A stretch of 64,000 nucleotides of DNA from UMGS1002 sp964570825 (GCA_964570825.1 CAZMZJ010000003.1:1-64000), one strand, 5' to 3'; positions 34,611 to 43,851 are shown, counted from the first letter of the stretch. The notes: generated by a model not told the origin, from the sequence alone. Made by a program: numbers and translations.

Positions 34611-34720
34611 AGCGGAAAAATGCAGAGGCGGGGCACATTGGCAGGTTAAGCGGACAGACAATTATTATATAAAAAACATATCATACATTATTCAAGACCA
34701 AAAAAGAAAGAAAAACAGGA

Positions 34721-36598
34721 ATGACAAACAATGCAAAAGACATCCGCTCGATGAGCGGGATACTCAAATCGGTTTCGAAACCCGGCCGTTACTCCGGCGG
34801 CGAATATGGGGAAATTATAAAAGACAAATCGAAAATCAAGGCGCGCTTTGCCTTCTGCTTTCCGGACTCATATGAAATAGGAATGTCAAATCTCGGAATG
34901 CGCATTCTTTACGGCGCTCTTAACGAGGATCCCGACATATGGTGCGAACGCGTTTTCGCCCCGTGGACCGATATGGAGGAAAAGCTGCGTGTTCACAAAA
35001 TCCCTCTCTGCGCGCTCGAGAGCGGAGACCCGGTGAAAAATTTTAATATTGTTGGCTTTACGCTCCAGTACGAGATGTGTTATACCAACGTGCTTAATAT
35101 GCTTGACCTCGCCGGCATTCCCCTGCGCGCCGCCGCGCGGGGCGAGGAAGATCCGATTATAATCGGCGGAGGTCCCTGCTCATACAACGCCGAACCGGTG
35201 GCCGACTTTTTTGACTGTTTCTCAATTGGCGAGGGCGAAACAATGCTCGTGGAGTTTACCCGCCTTTATATTAAAATGAAGGAGGACGGAACATATACGA
35301 GAGCCGGCTTTCTGCATGAGGCGGCGAGAACCATAAGCGGCATTTATGTACCGTCGCTTTTTGACATTCTGTATAATGCCGACGGCACGATAAAGTCATA
35401 TACTCCGAAATACAGCGATATTCCCGCGCGCGTAGTCAAACGGATAATGACTGATTTTGACAGCGCATATTTCCCGTGTCCTGTTGTGATGCCTTATATT
35501 GAGACTGTCCATGACCGCATAATGCTCGAGGTCGCCCGCGGCTGCATACGCGGCTGCCGCTTCTGTCAGGCCGGAATGGTTTACCGACCTGTGCGCGAGA
35601 AATCGCCCGACGTGCTGAATGAGCAGGCAAAGGCTCTTTTTGCCGCGACAGGATATGATGAGATATCGTTATCATCACTGTCTATAAGCGATTATACACG
35701 GCTGCGCGAGCTGACCGGAAAGCTGCTTGAATGGACCGACGAGAACATGGTCAGTCTGTCGCTGCCGTCGCTGAGAGCAGACAGCTTCACCGAGGAACTT
35801 ATGGAGAAGGTGGCGTCGGTGCGTTCGTCTACACTGACATTTGCTCCCGAAGCGGGTACTCAGCGGCTGCGCGACGTCATAAACAAAAATGTGACGGAAG
35901 AAGATCTTTTGCATTCGGTCAATGTTGCGTTCAAATTCGGCAAAACATCGGTCAAGCTGTATTTCATGCAGGGGCTTCCGACCGAAACATTCGAGGACCT
36001 CGACGGGATAGTAAAACTGGCGGGCGACGTGATTGAAGCGTATTACCGCAACCCGGGAAGAACTAAAGGGAGAAGCCCTTCCGTCACCGTCAGCGTGTCG
36101 AATTTTGTTCCGAAGCCCTTCACACCTTTCCAGTGGGAGGCACAGGACACAACAGAGCGGCTGCGCGAAAAGCAGGAGTATATAAAATCAAAGATAACGG
36201 ACCGGAAAATTCAGTATCAGTACCATGACTCGGGAGTCTCGCGCATCGAAGCGGTTCTTGCAAGAGGCGACAGAAGACTTTCAACGGCGCTTGAGCTGGC
36301 CCAGCGCGAAGGCTTTCACTTTGACGCGTGGGACGAATTTTTTAATTATGAGAGGTGGCTCGGCGTTTTTGAACGGGCGGGAATAGAGCCGTCGTTTTAC
36401 GCCAACCGCGAGTACGGTCTTGACGAGGTGCTTCCGTGGGATGTCATAGACTGCGGAGTGACAAAAGAATTCCTGATTCGCGAGCGCAAACGCGCGTATG
36501 AGGGAAAAACAACGCCCAACTGCCGCGGGATGTGCTCGGCCTGCGGCGCTAATAAGCTTGGAGGAAAAGGCACCCCGTGCCCAAACTCGGAAAAATGA
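34721..36598 (+). CDS. B12-binding domain radical SAM protein (TIGR03960 family)
   Basis: A 625-residue radical SAM protein. The N-terminal part holds the KPGRYSGGEYGEI and FPDSYEIGMSNLGMRILYG blocks characteristic of TIGR03960, followed by a cobalamin-binding-like domain (FNIVGFTLQYEMCYTNVL; IIGGGPCSYNAEPVADF). The Fe-S cluster motif is CIRGCRFCQ (CxxxCxxC). The C-terminus ends with a further Cys cluster (CRGMCSACGANK). The target of the family is unknown to me, but it is regularly adjacent to the DUF2344 protein, as here. SD is weak; ATG 34751 is an alternative start. The downstream gene overlaps by 4 to 22 nt. Confidence 0.9.
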   Translation: MTNNAKDIRSMSGILKSVSKPGRYSGGEYGEIIKDKSKIKARFAFCFPDSYEIGMSNLGMRILYGALNEDPDIWCERVFAPWTDMEEKLRVHKIPLCALESGDPVKNFNIVGFTLQYEMCYTNVLNMLDLAGIPLRAAARGEEDPIIIGGGPCSYNAEPVADFFDCFSIGEGETMLVEFTRLYIKMKEDGTYTRAGFLHEAARTISGIYVPSLFDILYNADGTIKSYTPKYSDIPARVVKRIMTDFDSAYFPCPVVMPYIETVHDRIMLEVARGCIRGCRFCQAGMVYRPVREKSPDVLNEQAKALFAATGYDEISLSSLSISDYTRLRELTGKLLEWTDENMVSLSLPSLRADSFTEELMEKVASVRSSTLTFAPEAGTQRLRDVINKNVTEEDLLHSVNVAFKFGKTSVKLYFMQGLPTETFEDLDGIVKLAGDVIEAYYRNPGRTKGRSPSVTVSVSNFVPKPFTPFQWEAQDTTERLREKQEYIKSKITDRKIQYQYHDSGVSRIEAVLARGDRRLSTALELAQREGFHFDAWDEFFNYERWLGVFERAGIEPSFYANREYGLDEVLPWDVIDCGVTKEFLIRERKRAYEGKTTPNCRGMCSACGANKLGGKGTPCPNSEK

Positions 36599-37326
36599 AA
36601 CTGACTAAAGAAGAAATTAAAGCCCTGATGCCGCTTGATACGCCGCGCGACGTGCGAATCAAATTCAAAAAAGTCGGCAGGCTGCAATATATATCACATC
36701 TTGACCTGCAGCGCACGCTGATGCGGGTCATAGCACGCTCCGGAATCCCGGTATGGTTTACAAAGGGATTCAACCCGCATGCGAAGCTGGTTTTCGCTGC
36801 GCCAATCGCCGTGGGAGTGCAGAGCGTATGCGAATATCTTGATATACGGGTCGACCGCGACATCTCGTGCGACAGAATACTGGAGCTGCTCAACGCTGAA
36901 CTGACCGAGGAGCTTTGTGCCACCGAAGTATATCTGCCGGAAACTAAATTCTCCGACATAGCGTCGGCGGATTATGAGATTGAAATAAAGACCGACGGGG
37001 CATCGTCCGCGAAAGCGTCGGATATAGAGCGGATTTTAACTACATCTCCTCTGACGGTGACAAAGAAAACCAAGGCGGGCGACGGTGAAAAGAAAATTGA
37101 TATCGTGCCCATGATTATGCGTCTGCGCGTCAGCTATTCGGAGTCGGAAGGCACAATAAAAATCGCGGCAAGGCTTCCGGCAGGGAACAATGAAAGCCTT
37201 AACCCCGACCTTCTTGTCTGTGCTCTTAAGGAAAAATCCGCGGTACTTGCCGGAAATCCCGCGTTTGAGTGGTACACCATCATGCGCACAATGCTTTATG
37301 ACGCCGGAGGAAAAGAGTTCAGATAA
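36577..37326 (+). CDS. TIGR03936/DUF2344 radical SAM-associated protein
   Basis: A protein of 249 residues (243 from the second start), with the family landmarks KFKKVGRLQYISHLDLQR and PVWFTKGFNPHAKLVFAAPI. It is the usual partner of the TIGR03960 radical SAM protein and may act on the same, unidentified RNA or protein target. Two starts are possible: GTG 36577, with AAAAGG 6 nt before it, or ATG 36595, which overlaps the upstream stop as ATGA and would be translationally coupled. The mature domain starts at about residue 25 either way. Confidence 0.88.
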   Translation: MPKLGKMKLTKEEIKALMPLDTPRDVRIKFKKVGRLQYISHLDLQRTLMRVIARSGIPVWFTKGFNPHAKLVFAAPIAVGVQSVCEYLDIRVDRDISCDRILELLNAELTEELCATEVYLPETKFSDIASADYEIEIKTDGASSAKASDIERILTTSPLTVTKKTKAGDGEKKIDIVPMIMRLRVSYSESEGTIKIAARLPAGNNESLNPDLLVCALKEKSAVLAGNPAFEWYTIMRTMLYDAGGKEFR

Positions 37327-37351
37327 ACGCAAAGAGACGAAAGAGGTTAAA

Positions 37352-37900
37352 ATGTATAGTACCCAATACGATGAAAAGTACATAAAAAAATGCCGGAGGC
37401 GCGCGAAGTTCGAAAAAGTGAAGTATGTGCTTTTCTGGGCGGTTCCGCTGGCGCTCCTTATAATTATTGCCGGTGCTCTTATATATTTCTTTTCAGTGAA
37501 AACGGCATGGCAGAAGTTTATATGGGTTCTTGCAAACGATGTTTCATACGCCGAAGGAGAAAATTCGATGCGCGCGACGCACGGCGACGACGATGTTTGC
37601 CTTTCATATAATAACTGTGTGAATCTGTATAATATGATTGTCGACGCCGACGCCGACGGGGCTGTTTTTAGCATGGGGCTTGGCGGCAGGGAAAAAATTC
37701 ATATCGATTTCGGAAACGGCCATACGATGGACATTATAAATATCGACGAAGACCGCTGCTTCATCAAATACTGCGGCGAGAAAAAATATTCATTCAAAAT
37801 AGGCGTTCAGGGGGCGTTCACTAAATTTTTAATGATTACAAGCCCCAAAGGCGCAAATTACGGAAATATTCCGTGGTCTCAGAGGGAACTTCCGGAATAA
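37352..37900 (+). CDS. Single-pass membrane protein, unknown
   Basis: A 182-residue protein with a short basic cytoplasmic N-terminus (KKCRRRAKFEK), one membrane helix at about 30-50 (YVLFWAVPLALLIIIAGAL) and an external domain of about 130 residues containing an acidic DADADG and a final SPKGANYGNIPWSQRELPE. I do not recognise the family. ATG 37352 is preceded by AAGAGG and lies 25 nt after the DUF2344 gene, so it is probably in the same transcript; a longer reading from 37190 is inside that gene and is discarded. Confidence 0.7.
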   Translation: MYSTQYDEKYIKKCRRRAKFEKVKYVLFWAVPLALLIIIAGALIYFFSVKTAWQKFIWVLANDVSYAEGENSMRATHGDDDVCLSYNNCVNLYNMIVDADADGAVFSMGLGGREKIHIDFGNGHTMDIINIDEDRCFIKYCGEKKYSFKIGVQGAFTKFLMITSPKGANYGNIPWSQRELPE

Positions 37901-37966
37901 TGATGCTGCGTTGAGCGTTACTATACTGATTTTTTGAAAAAAGTCAGTGCCGGCATTTTATAATAA

Positions 37967-37995
37967 TTGACAAATGAGCAAGGGCAGTATATAAT
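37967..37995 (+). promoter_or_regulatory. Consensus promoter of tyrS
   Basis: Perfect TTGACA (37967-37972), 17-bp spacer, perfect TATAAT (37990-37995). The leader to ATG 38046 is only about 45 nt, so there is no room for a T-box, the common control of tyrS in Bacillota. Confidence 0.9.
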
Positions 37996-38045
37996 GTTAA
38001 ATAATTTACTGAATAGTGCGCCGCCACGGCGCACAGGAGATTACT

Positions 38046-39266
38046 ATGACACTTTATGAAGAACTAACAGCCCGCGGTCTTGTCGCGCAGGTAACAGACG
38101 AAAATGAGATAAAAAGCTTGATAAACAATGGTCGCGCTGTCTTTTATATCGGCTTCGACCCGACAGCCGACTCGCTTACAGCCGGACATTTTATGGCGCT
38201 TACTCTTATGAAGCGTCTACAGCAGGCAGGAAACAAGCCCATCGCCCTAATCGGCGGGGGCACAGCCATGATAGGCGATCCGTCCGGACGGACCGATATG
38301 CGTACGATGATGACCAAGGAAACAATAGAACACAATTGCGAATGCTTCAAACGCCAGATGAGCCGGTTCATCGACTTTTCCGAAGGCAGGGCAATCATGG
38401 TCAACAATGCCGACTGGCTGCTCAATCTTAATTATGTGGATTTTCTCCGAGACATCGGGACACATTTCAGCGTCAACAAAATGCTGACGGCGGAATGCTA
38501 CAGGCAGCGGCTTGAGAGAGGTCTTTCCTTCCTTGAATTCAACTATATGATCATGCAGAGCTATGACTTCTACTCCCTGTACCAGAAATATGGCTGCAAT
38601 CTCCAGTGCGGAGGGGACGACCAGTGGTCTAACATGCTCGGAGGCACCGAGCTTATCCGCCGAAAGCTGGGTAAGGACGCATATGCTATGACCATTACTC
38701 TTTTGCTTGATTCAAACGGCAAAAAGATGGGAAAGACAGCTGGCAACGCCGTCTGGCTCGATCCCGAAAAGACAAGCCCGTTCGATTTTTACCAGTACTG
38801 GCGCAACGTCGGCGATGCGGACGTGCTCAAGTGTATCAGAATGCTGACATTTTTGCCGCTCGAACAGATTGACGAGATGGATCGTTGGGAAGGCTCAAAG
38901 CTCAATACCGCGAAAGAAATACTCGCGTATGAGCTAACAAAACTTGTCCACGGCGAGGAAGAAGCAAAAAAAGCCGAGGCGGGGGCAAAAGTTCTCTTCG
39001 GCTCAGGCTCTGATGCTGAAATACCCACGGTTGAACTCGGCGACGATGATTTTACAAACGGTTCGATTGATATTCTCACCGTATTGGTAAAGGCAGGCCT
39101 TGTGCCTTCAAAATCGGAAGCTCGCCGAGCTGTTGAGCAGGGCGGTGTCTGCGCAGACGGCAGCAAGGTGGCGGATATAAAGGCTTCTTATACAAAAGCC
39201 GATCTTGCAAATGGCAAAATATTCAGACGCGGCAAAAAGAATTTTATGCGCGTCATAACAAAATAA
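38046..39266 (+). CDS. tyrS: Tyrosyl-tRNA synthetase
   Basis: A 406-residue class I aminoacyl-tRNA synthetase. The HIGH-like motif appears as GFDPTADSLTAGHFMAL (TAGH), tyrosine-binding residues in LEFNYMIMQSYDF and GGDDQWSNM, and the KMSKS loop as GKKMGKTAGN. A C-terminal S4-like RNA-binding domain (about 340-406; LVPSKSEARRAVEQGGV) closes the protein. This is the TyrRS1 type with GDDQW. Start at ATG 38046, 6 nt after AGGAGA; an upstream GTG reading to 38016 lacks an SD. A perfect promoter lies just upstream. Confidence 0.97.
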   Translation: MTLYEELTARGLVAQVTDENEIKSLINNGRAVFYIGFDPTADSLTAGHFMALTLMKRLQQAGNKPIALIGGGTAMIGDPSGRTDMRTMMTKETIEHNCECFKRQMSRFIDFSEGRAIMVNNADWLLNLNYVDFLRDIGTHFSVNKMLTAECYRQRLERGLSFLEFNYMIMQSYDFYSLYQKYGCNLQCGGDDQWSNMLGGTELIRRKLGKDAYAMTITLLLDSNGKKMGKTAGNAVWLDPEKTSPFDFYQYWRNVGDADVLKCIRMLTFLPLEQIDEMDRWEGSKLNTAKEILAYELTKLVHGEEEAKKAEAGAKVLFGSGSDAEIPTVELGDDDFTNGSIDILTVLVKAGLVPSKSEARRAVEQGGVCADGSKVADIKASYTKADLANGKIFRRGKKNFMRVITK

Positions 39267-39284
39267 AGAACCTAAGACATAACA

Positions 39285-39327
39285 CTTCCTGCCAAATATG
39301 CGTTTGGCAGGAAGTGATTGTTTTTGG
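39285..39327 (+). terminator. Terminator of tyrS
   Basis: A 14-bp stem (39285-39298 with 39305-39318), 6-nt loop, then ATTG and T5. Between here and 39608 the sequence is A/T-rich with no gene or motif I can support beyond a possible TATAAT at 39581. Confidence 0.9.
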
Positions 39328-39608
39328 AATTTTATATAAGTTTGTGATACGTTTTTCGCTTGCCGGCAATGCCGGGTTGTGCTAATATAAGCATGATAAT
39401 CTTTGCGGATTACAAGTGCTGTTAGTCGCCTTGACCAATAAACAATAAATATGATATAAATATTTATCCTTTTATCTTTTATCCGCTCTGATATACCCTG
39501 CTATCCGCCTTGACAGGCAAGCGTAAAAAATACAATTATAAACAGTCATGAAGCCGTATGATAACAGTACGGCGTTATGATATAATTACGAATTAAGGAG
39601 ATTATTTT

Positions 39609-40949
39609 ATGAAAAAGGTTGTCACTGCACTTCTTTTGTTAATGGCTATGATCGCTGCAACAATTCCAATGACAGTCAGTGCAGCTCCCGAAGGAACACC
39701 GGTTTCGAACGCCGCTCAGTTCGAGGCGATGGTTTCCGGAGGTACATATTATCTGACCAACGATATCGACCTCGGCGGAAAGGAATATTCATGCTGCATT
39801 TTCACTGAGTTCAGCGGCACTATCAACGGCTGCGGCTACAGTGTATATAACTATTCGTTGAACAACAACGGAACAGAGTCTGATGTCGGAACGATACTCC
39901 GCGCAAACAAAATCGGGAATCTTACGATAACAGATCTGTCGTTCGGTAAGGAAAACAATCATGTCAAACTGACCGCCACCTCTTCCGGCAAGAGCCACGG
40001 CGTTATCTGCGGTGCTCAGGAAAATGCCAACAGCATGACGTTGACAAATGTCACTGTATATGCTGATGTCGAAATCCCGACAGTAGGAAAGTGCAATGCC
40101 GGCGGCTATATCGGCTACAGCCGCGCTTTCACAATGACCAACTGCAAAATGTACGGAAAAGTTACAGTCGGAAGCGGCATCGATATGGTAGACACAGTCT
40201 ATCATAACGCCGGAGGCTTTGTGGGCAGCGCGAACAGCGACGTGGCGGTTCTCGACAACTGCGAAAACTACGCTGAAATAACAGCATACTGCTCCACTGT
40301 CGAGGCGAGAGCGGCCGGCTTTATCGCATATACCGGAAACTCAATTCAGCTTCTCAACTGCGTAAACTACGGCAATGTTACCTGCTACGATACCGCAAAA
40401 CAGCTTTCATCGTCACAGGCCGGCGGGTTTATAGGTCACGTTAATAAGGACGCTTCAATCGCATTCCTGACAAAATGCGAAAACAATGGTAAGGTAACCG
40501 GTACGAACTGGTGCTCATCATTTGTCGCGTATGTTCTTTCGGGCAGTGTATATTTTGAAGGTTGCGTCAATAACGCCGAGTACACAAAGACCGCAGTCGC
40601 GTGCGGACCGTTCATCGGCAATAATGCAGGAAAAGTAGACATCGATGCTTTCTGCATCGATAAGACCGATCCGAATGCCACAACGCCGGCATCAACCACA
40701 GCCCCGGCTCCTGTGACCACGGCTCCTGTGACCACGGCTCCCGTGACCACAGCGAACACTACAACAAAAGTGACGACGGCTGCTGCTACGACTGCAAATG
40801 CTCCGTCGACCACTACTGCCGCTCAGTCGACCACAGCAGCTCCGAATAATAATGGCGGATGCAAGAGCATGATGATTGTTTCTCCGGTAATGCTTGCGCT
40901 TATATGCGGCGCCGCTTACGGTATTGCCAGAAAGAAAAAAGAAGACTGA
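39609..40949 (+). CDS. Cell-surface protein with GLUG-like repeats and C-terminal anchor
   Basis: A 446-residue exported protein. A signal peptide (1-26) ends VSAAPEG. Residues 35-340 contain degenerate beta-helix repeats of the GLUG kind, with recurring GGYIGYS, GGFVGSAN, AGFIAYTG and GGFIGHVN followed by NCxNYGxVT. A Thr/Pro/Ala linker (about 355-415) includes three perfect APVTT units. One membrane helix (MMIVSPVMLALICGAAYGIA) and a KKKED tail end the protein; there is no LPXTG. It is likely held in the membrane with the beta-helix outside. AAGGAG lies 9 nt before ATG. Ligand unknown; adhesive or glycan-binding roles are typical of such proteins. Confidence 0.8.
   Translation: MKKVVTALLLLMAMIAATIPMTVSAAPEGTPVSNAAQFEAMVSGGTYYLTNDIDLGGKEYSCCIFTEFSGTINGCGYSVYNYSLNNNGTESDVGTILRANKIGNLTITDLSFGKENNHVKLTATSSGKSHGVICGAQENANSMTLTNVTVYADVEIPTVGKCNAGGYIGYSRAFTMTNCKMYGKVTVGSGIDMVDTVYHNAGGFVGSANSDVAVLDNCENYAEITAYCSTVEARAAGFIAYTGNSIQLLNCVNYGNVTCYDTAKQLSSSQAGGFIGHVNKDASIAFLTKCENNGKVTGTNWCSSFVAYVLSGSVYFEGCVNNAEYTKTAVACGPFIGNNAGKVDIDAFCIDKTDPNATTPASTTAPAPVTTAPVTTAPVTTANTTTKVTTAAATTANAPSTTTAAQSTTAAPNNNGGCKSMMIVSPVMLALICGAAYGIARKKKED
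40707..40751 (+). repeat. 15-bp direct repeats coding a Thr-rich linker
   Basis: Three tandem copies of a 15-bp unit (GCTCCTGTGACCACG, third with two changes) encode Ala-Pro-Val-Thr-Thr repeats in the surface protein's linker. Copy number may vary between strains without shifting frame. Confidence 0.9.
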
Positions 40950-41016
40950 CAAATAAAATATAAACAGTCTGTTCGTAAAACCGAAAGACTTATAATTAAA
41001 AAAGCCTAATTTGCTT

Positions 41017-41050
41017 AATCCCCCCTGCTGCGCAGCAGGGGGGATTATTG
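41017..41050. terminator. Long perfect palindrome, probable terminator
   Basis: A 30-bp perfect palindrome (41017-41046) with six-C and six-G arms, followed by ATTG. No loop beyond the tip and no T-run, but it follows the surface-protein gene and the right edge (GGGGATTATTGT-like) matches that of the element at 52774-52841. Confidence 0.65.
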
Positions 41051-41153
41051 TACGGCGAAAGCACTGTAAATTTCGCCTATTTGACTGTTTATTAAATTTA
41101 TTTTTATTTAACAAATTAACAATACAATAAGGTATCAATTTATATTTTCCCCC

Positions 41154-41182
41154 TTGTTTATTTCATATCCCTTTGGTATAAT
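41154..41182 (+). promoter_or_regulatory. Promoter of the GyrB/ParE-like gene
   Basis: TTGTTT (41154-41159), 17-bp spacer, TATAAT (41177-41182), 57 bp before ATG 41240. Confidence 0.65.
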
Positions 41183-41239
41183 ATAATATGGTAATATTAT
41201 CCGATATATCGGCGTATCAAACTGATAAATGAGGTAAAA

Positions 41240-43246
41240 ATGGCAAAAATCAAAACCGAAATTCAGAAGCCGCAGTACAACGATCAGAGCATCAAGGCGC
41301 TAAAGGGGGCCGAGCGCGTCCGTGCGCGTCCGAGCGTTATATTCGGTTCCGACGGACTTGAAGGCTGCGAACATTCCTTCTTCGAGATACTTTCAAACGC
41401 CGTCGATGAGGCGCGCGAGGGGTATGGCACCGAGATTAAGGTGACAGTCTACAACGACCACTCGCTTGAGGTTGACGACCGCGGGCGGGGCGTTCCGCTC
41501 GGATACAACGAAAACGAAAAGCGCTGGAACTGGGATCTTATATATAACGAGCTTTATGCAGGCGGTAAGTATGATAACAACAAGGCTGACGGAGCATATG
41601 AATTTTCACTCGGCCTGAACGGGCTCGGCGCCTGCGCCACACAGTACAGTTCCGAATACATGAATGTATATTCATACGACGGTACAAACGAGAGCAGCAT
41701 CCGTTTCAAAAAAGGTCAGCCGGCATCCGAGCTTGAAGTTCGTCCGCTGGACAAAAAAGAGAAACGCACCGGTACTATCGTCCGCTGGAAGCCGGATCTT
41801 GAAGTTTTTACGGATATAAACATTCCTTTTGAATTTTTCGACAGTACCCTTCATCGTCAGGCGGTTGTCAACGCCGGGATCAGCTTTGTCCTGCGCTATC
41901 AGGGCGGGGACGGTAATTTCACCGAACAAAAATATCTGTATGCAAACGGCATAGCCGATTATATTAAAGAGCTTGCCGGAGAAACTGCGATGACCGAACC
42001 GGTATTCTGGCATATGGAAACCTCTGGACGCGACCGTGAGGACAAGGACGAGTACAGGCTCAAGGCAGACTTTTCATTTTGTGTTTCAAATTCGGTCAAT
42101 GTTCTCGAGTATTACCACAACTCAAGCTTTCTGGAGTACGGCGGTTCTCCGGACCGCGCGGTGCGTCAGGCATTCACATATGCGCTTGACAAATATCTGA
42201 AAAACACAGGCAAATATACAAAAAATGAAGCAAAAATCACTTTTGGGGATATTGCCGACTGCCTTGTGCTTGTCATAAACAGCTTCTCAACGATGACATC
42301 TTATGAGAACCAGACCAAAAAATCGATCACCAACTCGTTTATTTATGAAGCGATGAACGATTTTCTGCGCCGTAACCTCGATGTTTATTTTGCCGAGAAC
42401 CCGACCGCGGCCGAGGTATTCGCGAATCAGGTTCTTGTCAACAAGCGCAGCCGAGAAACCGCAGAGTCCGCTCGCATAAATATCAAAAAGAAGCTTTCAG
42501 GTACGATGGACATAGCAAACCGTGTCGAAAAGTTTGTATCCTGCCGCTCAAAGGACCCTAATGTGAGAGAACTTTACATCGTCGAGGGCGATTCGGCTCT
42601 TACCTCCTGCAAGCTCGCCCGAAACGCCGAATTTCAGGCAATAATCCCGGTGCGAGGAAAAACCTTCAACTGCCTTAAAGGCTCGTACGATAAGCTTTTC
42701 AAGAGCGAAATCATCACAGACCTGTTGAAAGTAATTGGCTGCGGAGTCGAAATCGACGGCAAAGTCAAAGGGGATATGGTCAAGTTCGATCTTGATTCTC
42801 TGCGCTGGTCAAAAATCATTATCTGCACTGATGCCGACGAGGACGGATTCCATATCCGCACGCTGCTTCTGACAATGTTCTACCGCTTGCTTCCCACTCT
42901 TATAAAGGAGGGGCGCGTGTTTATTGCAGAAACTCCGCTTTTTGAAATATCGACAAAAGACGAAACTTATTTTGCGTACAACGAATTCGAAAAAACCGAG
43001 ATACTCAAAAAGCTCGGAAACCAGAAATATACCATTCAGCGTTCGAAGGGACTTGGCGAGAACGAGCCTGAAATGATGTCGAAAACAACAATGAATCCCG
43101 CATCGCGCCGACTTATTTCTGTCCGTCCGGACGACAATGCAAAGACCTACGAGATGTTCGACACGCTGCTTGGCGACAACCTTCCCGCCAGAAAACAATT
43201 TATCACCGAAAACGGAAACAAGTATATTAAGGACGCGGACATATAG
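41240..43246 (+). CDS. Type II topoisomerase B subunit, GyrB/ParE-like
   Basis: A 668-residue GHKL ATPase plus TOPRIM protein. ATPase motifs: ILSNAVDEAREG (Asn/Glu), DDRGRGVP and GLNGLGACATQ. TOPRIM motifs: VEGDSAL and DADEDGFHIRTLL with the metal-binding acidic residues. The RSKGLGENEPEMM segment is the usual QR(Y)KGLGE. It departs from standard GyrB at EGDSALTSCKLARNAEF, where GyrB has EGDSAGGSAKQGR. No A subunit (gyrA/parC) is beside it: the next gene is a tRNA. Probably a divergent second type II enzyme subunit whose partner lies elsewhere. GAGGT precedes ATG. Confidence 0.9.
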   Translation: MAKIKTEIQKPQYNDQSIKALKGAERVRARPSVIFGSDGLEGCEHSFFEILSNAVDEAREGYGTEIKVTVYNDHSLEVDDRGRGVPLGYNENEKRWNWDLIYNELYAGGKYDNNKADGAYEFSLGLNGLGACATQYSSEYMNVYSYDGTNESSIRFKKGQPASELEVRPLDKKEKRTGTIVRWKPDLEVFTDINIPFEFFDSTLHRQAVVNAGISFVLRYQGGDGNFTEQKYLYANGIADYIKELAGETAMTEPVFWHMETSGRDREDKDEYRLKADFSFCVSNSVNVLEYYHNSSFLEYGGSPDRAVRQAFTYALDKYLKNTGKYTKNEAKITFGDIADCLVLVINSFSTMTSYENQTKKSITNSFIYEAMNDFLRRNLDVYFAENPTAAEVFANQVLVNKRSRETAESARINIKKKLSGTMDIANRVEKFVSCRSKDPNVRELYIVEGDSALTSCKLARNAEFQAIIPVRGKTFNCLKGSYDKLFKSEIITDLLKVIGCGVEIDGKVKGDMVKFDLDSLRWSKIIICTDADEDGFHIRTLLLTMFYRLLPTLIKEGRVFIAETPLFEISTKDETYFAYNEFEKTEILKKLGNQKYTIQRSKGLGENEPEMMSKTTMNPASRRLISVRPDDNAKTYEMFDTLLGDNLPARKQFITENGNKYIKDADI

Positions 43247-43258
43247 AGAGCAAAACGC

Positions 43259-43296
43259 GTGGCGCCCGGATTAAACGAACGTTAATCGGGCGCCAC
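43259..43296. terminator. Hairpin after the topoisomerase gene
   Basis: A roughly 15-bp stem with one mismatch (GTGGCGCCCG.. with ..CGGGCGCCAC), loop ACGAACG. No T-run; a terminator or processing hairpin. Confidence 0.6.
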
Positions 43297-43465
43297 GAAC
43301 CGCTTCATAAATTTTTCAGTCATTTGCCGAGCGAAACAATCGGTCGGAATAATAAATAATTCATCTTTTTTCAAAAAGCACTTGATTTTTATATCAGTTT
43401 ATGCTATTATAAACAAGCTGTGTTCCGAAAAGTGCTATAACGCCAGAAGATAATCGAATATTTAT

Positions 43466-43557
43466 GGAGAAGTCGCCTAGTTGGTCGAGGGCGCACGACT
43501 GGAAATCGTGTAACCGCCAAAAACGGTTCCAGGGTTCGAATCCCTGCTTCTCCGCCA
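43466..43557 (+). tRNA. tRNA-Ser (anticodon GGA)
   Basis: A 92-nt class II tRNA. Acceptor GGAGAAG pairs with CTTCTCC (43547-43553); the anticodon stem CACGACT..AATCGTG presents loop CTGGAAA with anticodon GGA. A long variable arm (CCGCCAAAAACGG) and T-loop GGTTCGAATCC follow, and the CCA end is encoded. It reads UCC/UCU serine codons. A terminator follows directly. Confidence 0.97.
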
Positions 43558-43561
43558 GTGG

Positions 43562-43598
43562 CGATAACTGCAACACATTGCCGTTATCGTCATTTTTT
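43562..43598 (+). terminator. Terminator of tRNA-Ser
   Basis: CGATAAC (43562-43568) pairs with GTTATCG (43583-43589), then TCA and T6. Confidence 0.8.
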
Positions 43599-43633
43599 AT
43601 ATCTAAATGTTTATTTTCTATTATGGCGGTTTG

Positions 43634-43851
43634 TCAAGCCGCCTTTTTTAATGATTCTGCTTTTTCATACTTAATTAAAGCCAGTCTTTTGCCAAGTTCA
43701 ACGACCGCTGCGTTGACAATGTTCTCTATATTTTTGTGATCATGCTCCCGTTTTCATCAGGCAGGATTATCGCAGCTTTTACTTGCAGAGAGCGTATGCA
43801 GGCAGGCACTTTCGTGCGATCAGGTGGTAAAAAGATATGGGAATATTGCAT
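43634..43851 (-). pseudogene. Short frameshifted coding remnant, unknown
   Basis: On the minus strand an ATG at 43851 opens a 41-residue reading (RTKVPACIRSLQVKAAIILP.. to stop at 43726). In the -1 frame the coding-like pattern continues (NIENIVNAAVVELGKRL.. ending at 43634). A single A lost or a -1 slip on the A-run near 43730 would join them into about 75 residues. Codon use looks coding in both pieces. I cannot name the family; it could be a decayed small gene, for example from an element next to the tRNA. No good SD is present. The rest of the 43558-43937 interval holds the tRNA terminator and a weak fumC promoter. Confidence 0.3.

Noticed and set aside
37996..38045. T-box leader for tyrS
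   Set aside because: The promoter leaves a leader of only about 45 nt, too short for a T-box.
43464..43739. A plus-strand reading through tRNA-Ser
   Set aside because: It runs through the complete tRNA and its terminator, so it cannot be a normal gene.
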